Origin: Streptomyces griseus subsp. griseus
Lineage (GTDB): Bacteria > Actinomycetota > Actinomycetes > Streptomycetales > Streptomycetaceae
Reading direction: 5' to 3'
NCBI RefSeq assembly: GCF_003610995.1
Contig: NZ_CP032543.1
Coordinates: forward strand, 6,510,001-6,574,000
Length of the DNA: 64,000 nucleotides
Below the pieces are notes generated by a model. That model was given only the letters and a program-made list of their open reading frames with translations, had not been told where the DNA came from and did not search any database. Shown here one piece after another: positions 26,297 to 34,054 of this stretch (the stretch's first letter is position 1; every line of letters starts with the position of its first letter). The translations under genes were made by a program, and so were the position numbers.

Positions 26297-27286
26297 TCAG
26301 CCGGCCGAGCCGATCACCGGGTAGTGGTCGGAGAGGTTCGTGTACGTGTACTTCTTGCCCCAGCTGGAGACCGTCCAGGGGGCGCTCTGCTCCTTGATCA
26401 CATCGTTCTTCCAGCCCGACGGCTTCACATGGCCGACGCGGTGGAGGATGTGGTCCAGGTCCTCGCGCGGGTCGTTCGGGTAGCGCTCGGCGGCTATCGA
26501 GTTGTCGCGGGTGTCGAAGGAGTAGGTGTGGCCCGTCCTGGTGTCGGCCGGGGCCAGGTCCGCGTCCTCGAGGAAGGAGGCGTACTCGGCGGAGTGCCCG
26601 TCCACGTTGAAGTCGCCTGCCACGACGACCTGCTCGGAGGCCGGGATCTTCTTGGCGTCGAGGAAGGCGTCCATCGCCTTGAACTGGCGGCTGCGCATCT
26701 GCGCGGCCTCTCCCGCCGAACAGCCGGGGTCGGTCGACTGGGCGTGGGTGCCCACGACATGGACGCGGGCGCCGTTGACGTTCAGCACCGTATAGGCGAA
26801 GCCCTTGTTGGACCACCAGTCGCCGCCACAGGCGTCCTTGAAGATGTACTGCTCCTTGCGGATGACCGGCCACTTGCTCAGGATCGTGACGCCGCCGTCC
26901 TCCGGAGTCGTCGCCGAGTAGGAGCCGCTGGTGGCGTCCCAGCCGCTCTTGCTCCGGCCGACGACGGGCGTCTGGTAGGGGTACTGGGCGGCGGAGTTCC
27001 GCAGCAGCGCGTCGGAGGCCCCGTTGTCGAACGCCTCCTGGATCACGACCACGTCGTTGCCCCGGAAGAACGAGGTCTTCGGGATCTCCGCCGCCCGGTG
27101 GTCCTGGCCCCAGTTGGGGTACAGGGTCTTGCTGAAGAGGAACGTGTTGTACGAGAGCACCCGCAGCGACGGGGTCTCGGCGGCGGTGGCCGCAGCCGCC
27201 TGGGGCGCGTTCATGGCCAGCGGGACGGCGGCGAGCGCGGCGGAGAGGGCCACGCCGGAAAGACGGCGGAACGTGGAGTGCGGCAC
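26297..27286 (-). CDS. Secreted sphingomyelin phosphodiesterase (neutral sphingomyelinase C type)
   Basis: A 329-residue exported enzyme of the endonuclease/exonuclease/phosphatase superfamily. The GTG at 27286 with AGGAGACC upstream gives a standard signal peptide (LSGVALSAALAAVPLAMN, cleavage near AAA-ATA). Catalytic features are LRVLSYNTFLF (Asn), DVVVIQEAFDN (metal Glu), HVVGTHAQST (His), VVVAGDFNVDGHSAEY (Asp-Asn), EDLDHIL and the C-terminal SDHYPV (Asp-His). Bacterial homologues hydrolyse sphingomyelin to ceramide and phosphocholine. For a soil organism, scavenging phosphocholine from eukaryotic membranes is plausible, and a choline/betaine operon lies 10 kb away; that link is inference. 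Confidence 0.9.
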   Translation of the reverse strand: MPHSTFRRLSGVALSAALAAVPLAMNAPQAAAATAAETPSLRVLSYNTFLFSKTLYPNWGQDHRAAEIPKTSFFRGNDVVVIQEAFDNGASDALLRNSAAQYPYQTPVVGRSKSGWDATSGSYSATTPEDGGVTILSKWPVIRKEQYIFKDACGGDWWSNKGFAYTVLNVNGARVHVVGTHAQSTDPGCSAGEAAQMRSRQFKAMDAFLDAKKIPASEQVVVAGDFNVDGHSAEYASFLEDADLAPADTRTGHTYSFDTRDNSIAAERYPNDPREDLDHILHRVGHVKPSGWKNDVIKEQSAPWTVSSWGKKYTYTNLSDHYPVIGSAG

Positions 27287-27438
27287 GAGGTCTCCTGCTG
27301 AATGAGTGGGGGCGTACCGGGCGGCACCCATCAAAGCAGCGGGAGTTACCCACCGGTAGACATCGGATGCCGTGAGTCTGTCCTGGCGAATGCCATCAAG
27401 GTTCGGACAGGGACCGACTCGGCACCGCGCGGCTCCGG

Positions 27439-28071
27439 TCAGCCCAGCTCGGCGTAGACGATCAGGTTGTCCACCGGGTGCCCCTCCGCGTCGAACGCGC
27501 CGTCGCAGGTGACCAGCCGCAACGTGCTGCCCTTGGTGGCACCGTAGACCCGCTCGGTGGGGAACGCCTTCTTGCTGACCGTCTCCTTGCCCGTCACGGT
27601 GAAGCGCAGCGACTTTCCGTCGCCGTCACGGACGAGCACCGCGGCGCCCTTGTGGATGTCCTTGAGATCGTGGAAGACGGCCCGGCCGAAGCGGGTGTCG
27701 TTGTGGCCGATCAGGACGGCCGCACCTGGGCGGCCGGGCACGGCTCCGCCGGTGTACCAGCCGGCCTTCATGCCCTGCTCGGCGGGCGGGACCTCGACCG
27801 TGCCGTCCGCGTTGAGCCCGAGTCGCATCAGGGAGCTGCGGATCTTGAGGGACGGGACGGCGACCTCGGTGGGGGCGGGGGCGTCCGTGGCGGCGGGCGG
27901 CCCGTCCGTCGCGGTGGGGGCCGGTGCCGAGGAGGCCGGAGCGGACGCGGCCGCCGGGGACGCGGCCGATGACGGTTCCGGTCCCGCGCAGGCCGTCAGG
28001 GCCGCGCAGGCCACCAGGGCGGCCAGCAGGGCGGCCGGCCGGGAGCGGTGGGAGGTGGTGCGGACGTGCAT
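27439..28071 (-). CDS. Class F sortase
   Basis: A 210-residue predicted surface sortase. The ATG at 28071 has TGGAG upstream. The N-terminus is hydrophobic and ends in a lipobox-like ALTAC (so possibly a lipoprotein rather than a simple membrane anchor), followed by a ~50-residue Ala/Pro/Ser linker. The catalytic domain has the His in AVLIGHNDTRFG and the Cys in LRLVTCDGAF. The usual Arg position is less obvious to me. Class F enzymes attach proteins bearing sorting signals to the cell wall in actinobacteria. The next gene (28161-28586) encodes a likely partner and is probably co-transcribed from upstream. Confidence 0.88.
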   Translation of the reverse strand: MHVRTTSHRSRPAALLAALVACAALTACAGPEPSSAASPAAASAPASSAPAPTATDGPPAATDAPAPTEVAVPSLKIRSSLMRLGLNADGTVEVPPAEQGMKAGWYTGGAVPGRPGAAVLIGHNDTRFGRAVFHDLKDIHKGAAVLVRDGDGKSLRFTVTGKETVSKKAFPTERVYGATKGSTLRLVTCDGAFDAEGHPVDNLIVYAELG

Positions 28072-28160
28072 GAGGGCTCCAGGAGTGACCACCGGGCGTG
28101 GCGCCGCCCCGGTGCGGGACGGCGCCACGATCGGTCTCAGTGGTGAGGGGTGGTGAGAGG

Positions 28161-28586
28161 TCAGCCGTTGCGGCGGCGGAGCACGAGGGTGCCCGCGCCC
28201 GCCAGCAGCGCTGCTCCGGCCACCGAACCGGCGAGGGCGGTGGTGCTGGTGCCCTCGGCGCTGGCCGGGCGCTCACCGGCCGCCACGCCACCGCGCGGTG
28301 CGGTCGCCGGGGCGGGAGTGGCCTCGCGGGGTGCGGTGGGTGCCGGGCGGTCGCCCGCCGCGACGCCGCCACGGGGCGCGGTGGCGGGACGGTCCCGGTC
28401 ATCCTTCGGCGCGGCCTCGGCGGCCCGCTCCCGCTCCGGCGCCACCTCCGGGGCGCTCTCGGCGGGCGCCGACGGCCTCGGCGTCGCGTCGGCGAAGGCG
28501 GCGCCGGCCGGGAGCAGCACCGTGCCGGCCGCGACGGCGGCGAGCACGGCGGTGCGCAGGGAGAGACGGGCGGTCAATGCGGTCAT
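28161..28586 (-). CDS. Sortase-associated exported protein with C-terminal anchor
   Basis: A 141-residue protein with an N-terminal signal peptide (TAVLAAVAAGTVLLPAGAAFA). A low-complexity Ala/Pro/Glu/Arg stalk follows, containing two copies of TAPRGGVAAG followed by D/E-RPA. The C-terminus is a sorting-signal-like end, a hydrophobic stretch (TALAGSVAGAALLAGAG) followed by LRRRNG. No LPxTG or LAxTG pentapeptide is visible before the helix. It lies 89 bases upstream of the class F sortase gene on the same strand, so it is a candidate substrate or partner. It may simply stay membrane-anchored. Confidence 0.75.
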   Translation of the reverse strand: MTALTARLSLRTAVLAAVAAGTVLLPAGAAFADATPRPSAPAESAPEVAPERERAAEAAPKDDRDRPATAPRGGVAAGDRPAPTAPREATPAPATAPRGGVAAGERPASAEGTSTTALAGSVAGAALLAGAGTLVLRRRNG

Positions 28587-28716
28587 ATGGATGGCTCCAT
28601 TCGTACGTCGCCCCGCGACGGGTCCGGGTGCCGAAGTGCACCGGGTACGGGGCAGGGAGCCAGGCTGACCGGAAGTTATGAGGAAGCTGTCAGGGCGCTG
28701 TGGTCATCCCATCAGA

Positions 28717-28812
28717 GCGCCCATCAACGCACCCGCCAGAGCACCTATCAACCCACCCGCCAGTGCATCCATCGGCGCACCCGTCAGCGCCTCCGTCGGG
28801 GAACCGGTCAGG
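28717..28812. repeat. Four degenerate 24-bp tandem repeats after the histidine kinase
   Basis: Units at 28717-28740, 28741-28764, 28765-28788 and 28789-28812 share the pattern GCNCCNATCNNCNCACCCGCCAGN with drift. The last unit overlaps the histidine kinase stop codon. On the minus strand, in a frame different from the kinase, the units encode octapeptides starting ALTG or ALAG. Confidence 0.75.
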
Positions 28813-30808
28813 GCACCGGGTCCGCCGTAGGCAGCCGGAGCGTGAAGGCCGAGCCTTCGCCCTCCGTACTGGTCGCGCTCGCCGTCCCGCCGTGGGCCTC
28901 GGCCAGTTTCCGGACGATGGCGAGCCCGAGGCCGCTGCCTCCCGTACGGCGGCTGCGGGACTTCTCCGCACGCCAGAAGCGGTCGAAGACGTACGGGAGG
29001 TCCCCGGCCGGAATCCCGACCCCGGTGTCCGCCACCTCGACCACCACCTCCCCGGAACCGGAACCGGAAGGAGAGTCGGAGCCCGAGTTGGAGCCGGCAA
29101 CAGAACCGGTCTCACCCGACTCCCCACCCGCGCCCCCGCCCCCGTACGCGCGCAGCGTCACCCTCCCGCCCGCCGGAGTGTGCCGTACCGCGTTGGAGAC
29201 CAGGTTCCCCACCGCCTGCCGCAGCCTGACCGGGTCCGCGCGCAGCACCAGGTCCGCCCCCGTCCCCGCCGCCACCGTCAGCGTCACCCCCGCCGTCTCC
29301 GCGCGGGCCTGATGGGCGGCGGCGACCTGGCTCAACAGCTCCCCGATCCGGACCGGTCCGGGGTGCAGTCGCAGCACCCCGGCGTCGGCGTCGGCCAGGT
29401 CCTGGAGGTCGTCGATGATGTGCTGGAGCTGCACCGCCTCCTCCAGCAGCGAGGAGACGAACGCCGGATCCGGGTCGGCCAGACCGTCCTGGGCCGCCTC
29501 CAGCCAGCCCCGGATGTTGCTCAGCGGGGTCCGCAGCTCATGGGCCACATCGCTGACCATCGCCTTGCGCTGCTCCTCCAGCCGTGCCCGGTGCGCCGAC
29601 ATGTCGTTGAACGCGGCGGCCAGCCGGCCGATCTCGTCGTCCCCCGGGACCGGGACGGAGGCGTGCTCCTCCCCGTCCCGCATCCGCTGCGCGGCCCCCG
29701 TCAGCGCGTGCAGCGGGCGGACCAGCCGCGCGCCCGCGAGGACCGAGGCGCCCACGGTCAGCGCCAGGACGAGGGCCGCCGCACCGGCGATCTTCGCGGT
29801 GTTGGCGGGGGAGAGGTCGAAGCCGGGCACCGTCGCGCCACCCTCGTCACCGATGAACAGGAGCGCGGGGGAGGCCACGTACGAACTGAGCTGTTCGCTG
29901 CGCGCCGTTCCCACGCACGAGGCGATGGCCCGGTCGTCCGCCCCGTTCAGCTCCCGGGGCGGCGCCACCTCCGGGGCGGGGGCCGTCCGGGGCGCGTCGC
30001 TCGGCCGGGGAACGGGCAGCGGCTCCGCCACGGCGGGGTAGCCATCGCCCCACGAGAGGTCCCGGTTCAGCCGCACACCGGCGCGGTCCTGGCGCTCCAG
30101 ACAGGCGTCGGCGAGATCGTTGAGCGCGCTGAGCGCCTTCTTCTCGGTGCGGGTGGGCGCGTCCAGGTCCGAGGGGTCGCAACGGGCAGCCAGCGCCCGT
30201 TCGGGGTCGTTGCCCACCATCTGGACGCGGGGCCGGCCGCTCGGCCCGACGACCACGTCCGCGGCGATCCCCACCCGGTTCAGGCACTCCGCGTTCCGGT
30301 CGGCGGTCCGCCGCAGCGCCGCCCGTTCCCCCGCGGGGAGCAGGAACGGCCCGACCGCCCGCGGGTCGATGCGGTCGGCCGCCGTGCCCTGCCCCTCGGT
30401 GCTCCGGGCGGCGAGCACGGTGTCGACGGACAACGGGTCGACCACCGCGGAGGCCTCCGGCGGAAGTGCCGGCGGGGTCTCGGTGGTGGCGGAGTCGGCG
30501 AGCGGCTGCCTGCTCTGCGTGGTCAGCGCGACGCGGCGGCCGGACTGCTCGGCCAGTTCCCGTACGGTCGCGTCCACGCCGTCCCAGGTCGGGTTGCGGG
30601 CGGCGTAGCCGAGCAGGGTGTCGTAGATCCGGGCGTCGGCGGTGAGGTTCTGGCCCTGCTCCTGCTTGATCGCCCCCGAGGTGGTCTGCACGGCGAGCCA
30701 GGCGGTGGCCGCCACCGAACACGCGGCGACCAGCGCCGACACGCCCAGCAGCCGCCCCAGCAGACTCCGCCGCAACGGCACCCGGGCGGCGGGCCGGTTC
30801 CTACGCAC
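28808..30808 (-). CDS. Sensor histidine kinase
   Basis: A 666-residue transmembrane sensor kinase. TM1 is at about 15-35 (LGVSALVAACSVAATAW), followed by a large ~300-residue external sensor domain without a fold I recognise. TM2 is near 340-360, then HAMP (RLVRPLHALTGAAQRMRDG) and HisKA with phospho-acceptor His423 in VAHELRTPLSNIRGW. The ATPase domain has N box GNLVSNAVRHTP, G1 VADTGVGIP and G2 GGSGLGLAIV. A ~30-residue Ser/Gly/Glu run (556-586) interrupts the ATPase domain between the N and G1 boxes. It overlaps the response regulator gene by eight bases and presumably phosphorylates it. Confidence 0.94.
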   Translation of the reverse strand: MRRNRPAARVPLRRSLLGRLLGVSALVAACSVAATAWLAVQTTSGAIKQEQGQNLTADARIYDTLLGYAARNPTWDGVDATVRELAEQSGRRVALTTQSRQPLADSATTETPPALPPEASAVVDPLSVDTVLAARSTEGQGTAADRIDPRAVGPFLLPAGERAALRRTADRNAECLNRVGIAADVVVGPSGRPRVQMVGNDPERALAARCDPSDLDAPTRTEKKALSALNDLADACLERQDRAGVRLNRDLSWGDGYPAVAEPLPVPRPSDAPRTAPAPEVAPPRELNGADDRAIASCVGTARSEQLSSYVASPALLFIGDEGGATVPGFDLSPANTAKIAGAAALVLALTVGASVLAGARLVRPLHALTGAAQRMRDGEEHASVPVPGDDEIGRLAAAFNDMSAHRARLEEQRKAMVSDVAHELRTPLSNIRGWLEAAQDGLADPDPAFVSSLLEEAVQLQHIIDDLQDLADADAGVLRLHPGPVRIGELLSQVAAAHQARAETAGVTLTVAAGTGADLVLRADPVRLRQAVGNLVSNAVRHTPAGGRVTLRAYGGGGAGGESGETGSVAGSNSGSDSPSGSGSGEVVVEVADTGVGIPAGDLPYVFDRFWRAEKSRSRRTGGSGLGLAIVRKLAEAHGGTASATSTEGEGSAFTLRLPTADPVP

Positions 30809-31511
30809 GCCGTGCCTTCGCCGGGTCGGTCAGTTTGTAGCCGACGCCGAAGACGGTGAGCAGGCGCACCGGCCGGCGGGGAGCGGGTTCGATCTTCTTG
30901 CGGAGGTTCATGACGTGCACGTCGACCGTCCGGTCGCTGATGTAGCGGTCGAAGCCGTGCAGCTCCTCCAGCAGCCGCTGACGGCTGAACACCCGGTCGG
31001 GACCGGCCGCCAGCGCGGCCAGGATCCGGAACTCGCCCCGCGTGCACTCCACCGGCGCGCCGTCCACCGTCACCTCGTGGCGCTCCGGATCGACCACCAG
31101 GCCGCCCACCCGCAGGACGTGGTCCTCCACCACCCCGGCCGGCCGCCGGGTGCGGCGCAGCAGCGTGCGGACGCGGGCCATCAGCTCGCGGGGGCTGTAC
31201 GGCTTGGTCATGTAGTCGTCCGCGCCGAGGTCGAGTCCGAGCAGCAGATCGTCCTCGGTGGTGCGGGCGGTCAGCATCAGCACGGGCAGCTCCCGGGCCT
31301 CGGCCCGCAGCACGCGCACCACGTCCAGCCCGTCCGCCCGAGGCATCATCACATCGAGAACGAGCAGGTCGGGTTCCTTGTACCGGACGGCGTCGAGTGC
31401 GGCGAGCCCGTCGCCCACGATCCGTACGGTGTGTCCTTCCCGTTCCAGATAGCGGCGTACGAGCTCGGCCTGCTTCTCGTCGTCCTCGGCAACTATGACG
31501 TCTGCGCACAC
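30801..31511 (-). CDS. OmpR-family response regulator
   Basis: A 236-residue two-component regulator. The receiver domain has the acidic pair VAEDDEKQ, phospho-Asp in LLVLDVMMPRADG, the conserved Thr region MLTARTTEDD and Lys in YMTKPYSPRELM. The winged-helix DNA-binding domain ends RTVDVHVMNLRKKIEP and TVFGVGYKL. The GTG start lies in a region divergent from the NTPase remnant at 31633. It precedes and overlaps the kinase gene, its cognate partner. The regulon is unknown. Confidence 0.95.
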   Translation of the reverse strand: MCADVIVAEDDEKQAELVRRYLEREGHTVRIVGDGLAALDAVRYKEPDLLVLDVMMPRADGLDVVRVLRAEARELPVLMLTARTTEDDLLLGLDLGADDYMTKPYSPRELMARVRTLLRRTRRPAGVVEDHVLRVGGLVVDPERHEVTVDGAPVECTRGEFRILAALAAGPDRVFSRQRLLEELHGFDRYISDRTVDVHVMNLRKKIEPAPRRPVRLLTVFGVGYKLTDPAKARRA

Positions 31512-31632
31512 GCCCCCGATCGTAGAGCGCGGCTACAGTGCGGGGCCGGGGCGGGTTCCGGAAGACGGAAGCCGGGAAGGGAACCGGCGCGTTCACCTGG
31601 GCCAGGTGGCCGCACCGGCGGAAGGAGACGGG

Positions 31633-32010
31633 TTGAGCAGCCTCGGTACGGGCGGTGGCGGGAGTACGCACAACACGGTGTCGGGGGACGCCGTCGTGGT
31701 CGGGCCCCTGTTGATGGCGCAGCACATCGAGGGCATCCAGCTGCCGCCCGCTGCGCCCGCCGCCCCGCCGTGTCAGGGGCCACCGCCCACGCGGGTGTTC
31801 GTCAACCGGACACGGGAGCTGGCCGGTCTGCGGGATGCCGCCCTGGCCCTGGCAGCCGATCCGGGGCCGGGTGTGGTGATGGTGGTCGGGGTAGGCGGGG
31901 TCGGCAAGACCCAGGCCGACGACCGGCCCCTGATGGAAGCCTGCGAGGAGAAGCTCGGCACGCTGCGGCGGAGCATGGGGCTGAGGCCGCCGGCCGTACC
32001 CCCGGTCTGA
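31633..32010 (+). pseudogene. Truncated NTPase (STAND/NB-ARC-like) remnant
   Basis: The TTG at 31633 has GAAGGAGA upstream and opens a 125-residue frame. It begins with a Streptomyces-type HNTVSGDAVVVGPLLMAQHI leader. A Pro-rich spacer, PTRVFVNRTRELAGLRDAAL and a complete Walker A (MVVGVGGVGKT) follow. Immediately after the P-loop the sequence changes to ADDRPLMEACEEKLGTLRRS and stops. Walker B and the helical and repeat domains expected for a STAND protein (700 residues or more) are absent. The short tail may be the original C-terminus joined by an internal deletion. It is divergent from the response regulator. A small expressed protein is not excluded. Confidence 0.5.
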
Positions 32011-32060
32011 TCCTCTGCCTGCCCTTCGGTCTGTCCCTCGCCTCTCCCCGGAGCCACGCG

Positions 32061-33800
32061 TTGTCCTCGGTGCCGTCGCCGCTCAGCCGTCCGTACGCCC
32101 GGTTCCGCCGTGGCGCCCGGCCCGGCCACGAACGGTGGAACACCTGGAACGCACCGAAGGCGGCCGTGCTCGGGGTGGCGCGGACGCTCACCTCGGCCAC
32201 CCGGCTGGTGGACGTCATGCACCTGCTGCGGCCCGAGGACGGGATCGACAAGTTCTTCACCGTCAACCCCGGATCGGCGTTCGCGGACGGGCTCGACTCC
32301 TATCTCGCCGGGCTCGGCGTCCAGGTGCTGAGCTGGAAGGAGGCCACCCGGCGCCGCTTCGACCTGGCGGTCAGCTGCTCGGTGCACCCGACGATGCGCC
32401 GGCTCGACGCCCCGCTGATGGTGCTGCCGCACGGCGCCGGGTACAACCGGCTGGTGACCGAGTCGACGGGCGACGCGCTGTCCCCCGCAGGGCTGTCCCG
32501 GCGGGAGCTGATGTGGCGGGGGAAGGTCGTCCCGGAGGCGATCGGCGTCTCGCACCAGGCACAGATCGACCGGCTCGCCGAGACCTGTCCCGAGGCCGTC
32601 CCGTACGCCCTGGCCGTCGGCGACTGGTGCTTCCAGCGGATCATCGTGAGCATGTCCCGCCGGGACCGCTACCGCTCGCGGCTCGGCGCGGTCGACGGGC
32701 GCCGGCTGGTGGTCATCCACTCCACCTGGAGCGGCCACTCGCTCCTCGGCCGCCATCCGGAGCTGCCCCTGCGGCTGGTGACCTCGCTCCCGGCGGACGA
32801 GTTCGCCGTGGCGGCCGTCTTCCACCCCAACGTGTGGGCCCGGCACACCCGCCCCGGCGTCCTGGAGCGGTTGGGTGCAGCGATGGACGCGGGACTCATG
32901 ATCATCCCGCCGGAGGAGGGGTGGCGCGCTGCCGTCGTGGCCAGTGACTGGGTGGTCGGCGACCACGGCAGTACGACCTTCTACTCGGCCGCCGCCGACC
33001 GCGTCACCCTGCTCGCCGCCACCGGTCTCGACGAGCTGGACCCGGCCTCGCCCGCCGCCGCGTTCGGACGGGGCGCGCCGCGGCTGGATCCCGACGGTGA
33101 TGTGTACGCGCAGTTGCTGGCGGCGGCCCGCCTCCACGACCCGGCGGGGCTGCGGCCCGTCGTGGACCGCCAGCTCGCCTCGGTCGACACCTCCGGAGAG
33201 GTGACCCGGGCCCGGATGTACGCGTTCCTCGCGGGACGAGGGGTCGGGGTGCCGGACGCACCCCCGCAGCCGCTGCCCGTACCGGACCCCGAGCCCGTCC
33301 GCCGTACGGCCGCGACGGCGTACGACGTGACCGGTGTCCATGAGGCCGGAGGAGTCGTCGGCCTCCAGCGCCGGCCCCTGGTGGCCGGGCACCACACCGA
33401 GGCCCTCGGCTTCTACGCCGTCACGACCGAGGAGAACCATCCCCACTGGCCGCACGCGGCCGAAGTGCTGGCCCGGACGGTCGCGGACGCGGAGGTGGCG
33501 GCCCTGGACTGGGCGGCCGACGCGGCGGTGCGGTACGAGAACCTCAACGTCCTGGTGGCGCGGCTGGACGAGACCCGCTGCCTGGTCCGGCTGCGCGGCG
33601 GGCGCCGGCTGGAGGCCCGCACGGAACGCTCCTGGGGCGAGCGGCGGCCCCTCCTCGATCCGGTCCTGCTGGGGTCGGCCGTCAATCTCTGGATGACCGG
33701 TGGGCAACGGGCGAAGGACCTCACGGACGGTCTGACGCTGCGGACGGGCCGGTGGCAGGTCCGGGTGGCGTTCACCGAGCCGTCGGGCGGCGGGCGCTGA
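32061..33800 (+). CDS. Hypothetical protein with glycosyltransferase-like fold features
   Basis: A ~579-residue protein. The TTG at 32061 (GGAG 7 bases upstream) and GTG at 32070 are both possible starts. Recognisable stretches are PLMVLPHGAGYNRLV, YALAVGDWCFQRI, LVVIHSTWSGHSLLG, AVFHPNVWARH and VVASDWVVGDHGSTTFYSAA. The spacing resembles CDP-glycerol glycerophosphotransferase-type or GT-B enzymes (HGxG, HPN and DHGS near a nucleotide pocket), but I cannot assign a reaction. The C-terminal ~150 residues are a separate alpha/beta region. It lies 50 bases after the truncated NTPase and may once have been its partner. No signal peptide is visible. Confidence 0.75.
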   Translation: MSSVPSPLSRPYARFRRGARPGHERWNTWNAPKAAVLGVARTLTSATRLVDVMHLLRPEDGIDKFFTVNPGSAFADGLDSYLAGLGVQVLSWKEATRRRFDLAVSCSVHPTMRRLDAPLMVLPHGAGYNRLVTESTGDALSPAGLSRRELMWRGKVVPEAIGVSHQAQIDRLAETCPEAVPYALAVGDWCFQRIIVSMSRRDRYRSRLGAVDGRRLVVIHSTWSGHSLLGRHPELPLRLVTSLPADEFAVAAVFHPNVWARHTRPGVLERLGAAMDAGLMIIPPEEGWRAAVVASDWVVGDHGSTTFYSAAADRVTLLAATGLDELDPASPAAAFGRGAPRLDPDGDVYAQLLAAARLHDPAGLRPVVDRQLASVDTSGEVTRARMYAFLAGRGVGVPDAPPQPLPVPDPEPVRRTAATAYDVTGVHEAGGVVGLQRRPLVAGHHTEALGFYAVTTEENHPHWPHAAEVLARTVADAEVAALDWAADAAVRYENLNVLVARLDETRCLVRLRGGRRLEARTERSWGERRPLLDPVLLGSAVNLWMTGGQRAKDLTDGLTLRTGRWQVRVAFTEPSGGGR

Positions 33801-34054
33801 AGCGGAGGCGGTCGCGCGTCCGGAGACGGCTCCGGCTACGGTCACTGAAGCGGAGGCGGCGAGTCCGTGTCGATCTTGTGATCAAACCAGCGCAGATGTC
33901 ATATGAGAACGGTCGCCGCAGTGGGTCGAGGCGGCCAGGAGCGAGCAGAAAAGGGTGCGGTTCAGCCCCTTCGGTTCACCGAACCTCCTTATAGTGGTGC
34001 CGCGTTGATCGTATGGTCGCAACGCGCGAAGCCGTCGCCACTGGAGTCCGTACG
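33801..34054 (+). promoter_or_regulatory. Upstream region of the P450 pair
   Basis: This AT-richer stretch shows no gene. A 15-bp direct repeat CTGAAGCGGAGGCGG occurs at 33797-33811 and 33845-33859. A small dyad GGTTC-ACC-GAACC at 33973-33985 lies just before TATAGT (33990-33995), a plausible -10 hexamer without a clear -35. GGAG at 34043-34046 is the ribosome-binding site of the first P450. Confidence 0.4.

Noticed and set aside
28700..28812. CRISPR array, because of the regularly spaced repeats
   Set aside because: The 24-bp units are contiguous and degenerate with no unique spacers, and there are no cas genes.
30642..32060. Upstream extension of the 32061-33800 gene in the same open frame
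   Set aside because: It runs antisense through the two-component genes and in another frame of the NTPase remnant; coding motifs begin only after about 32061.
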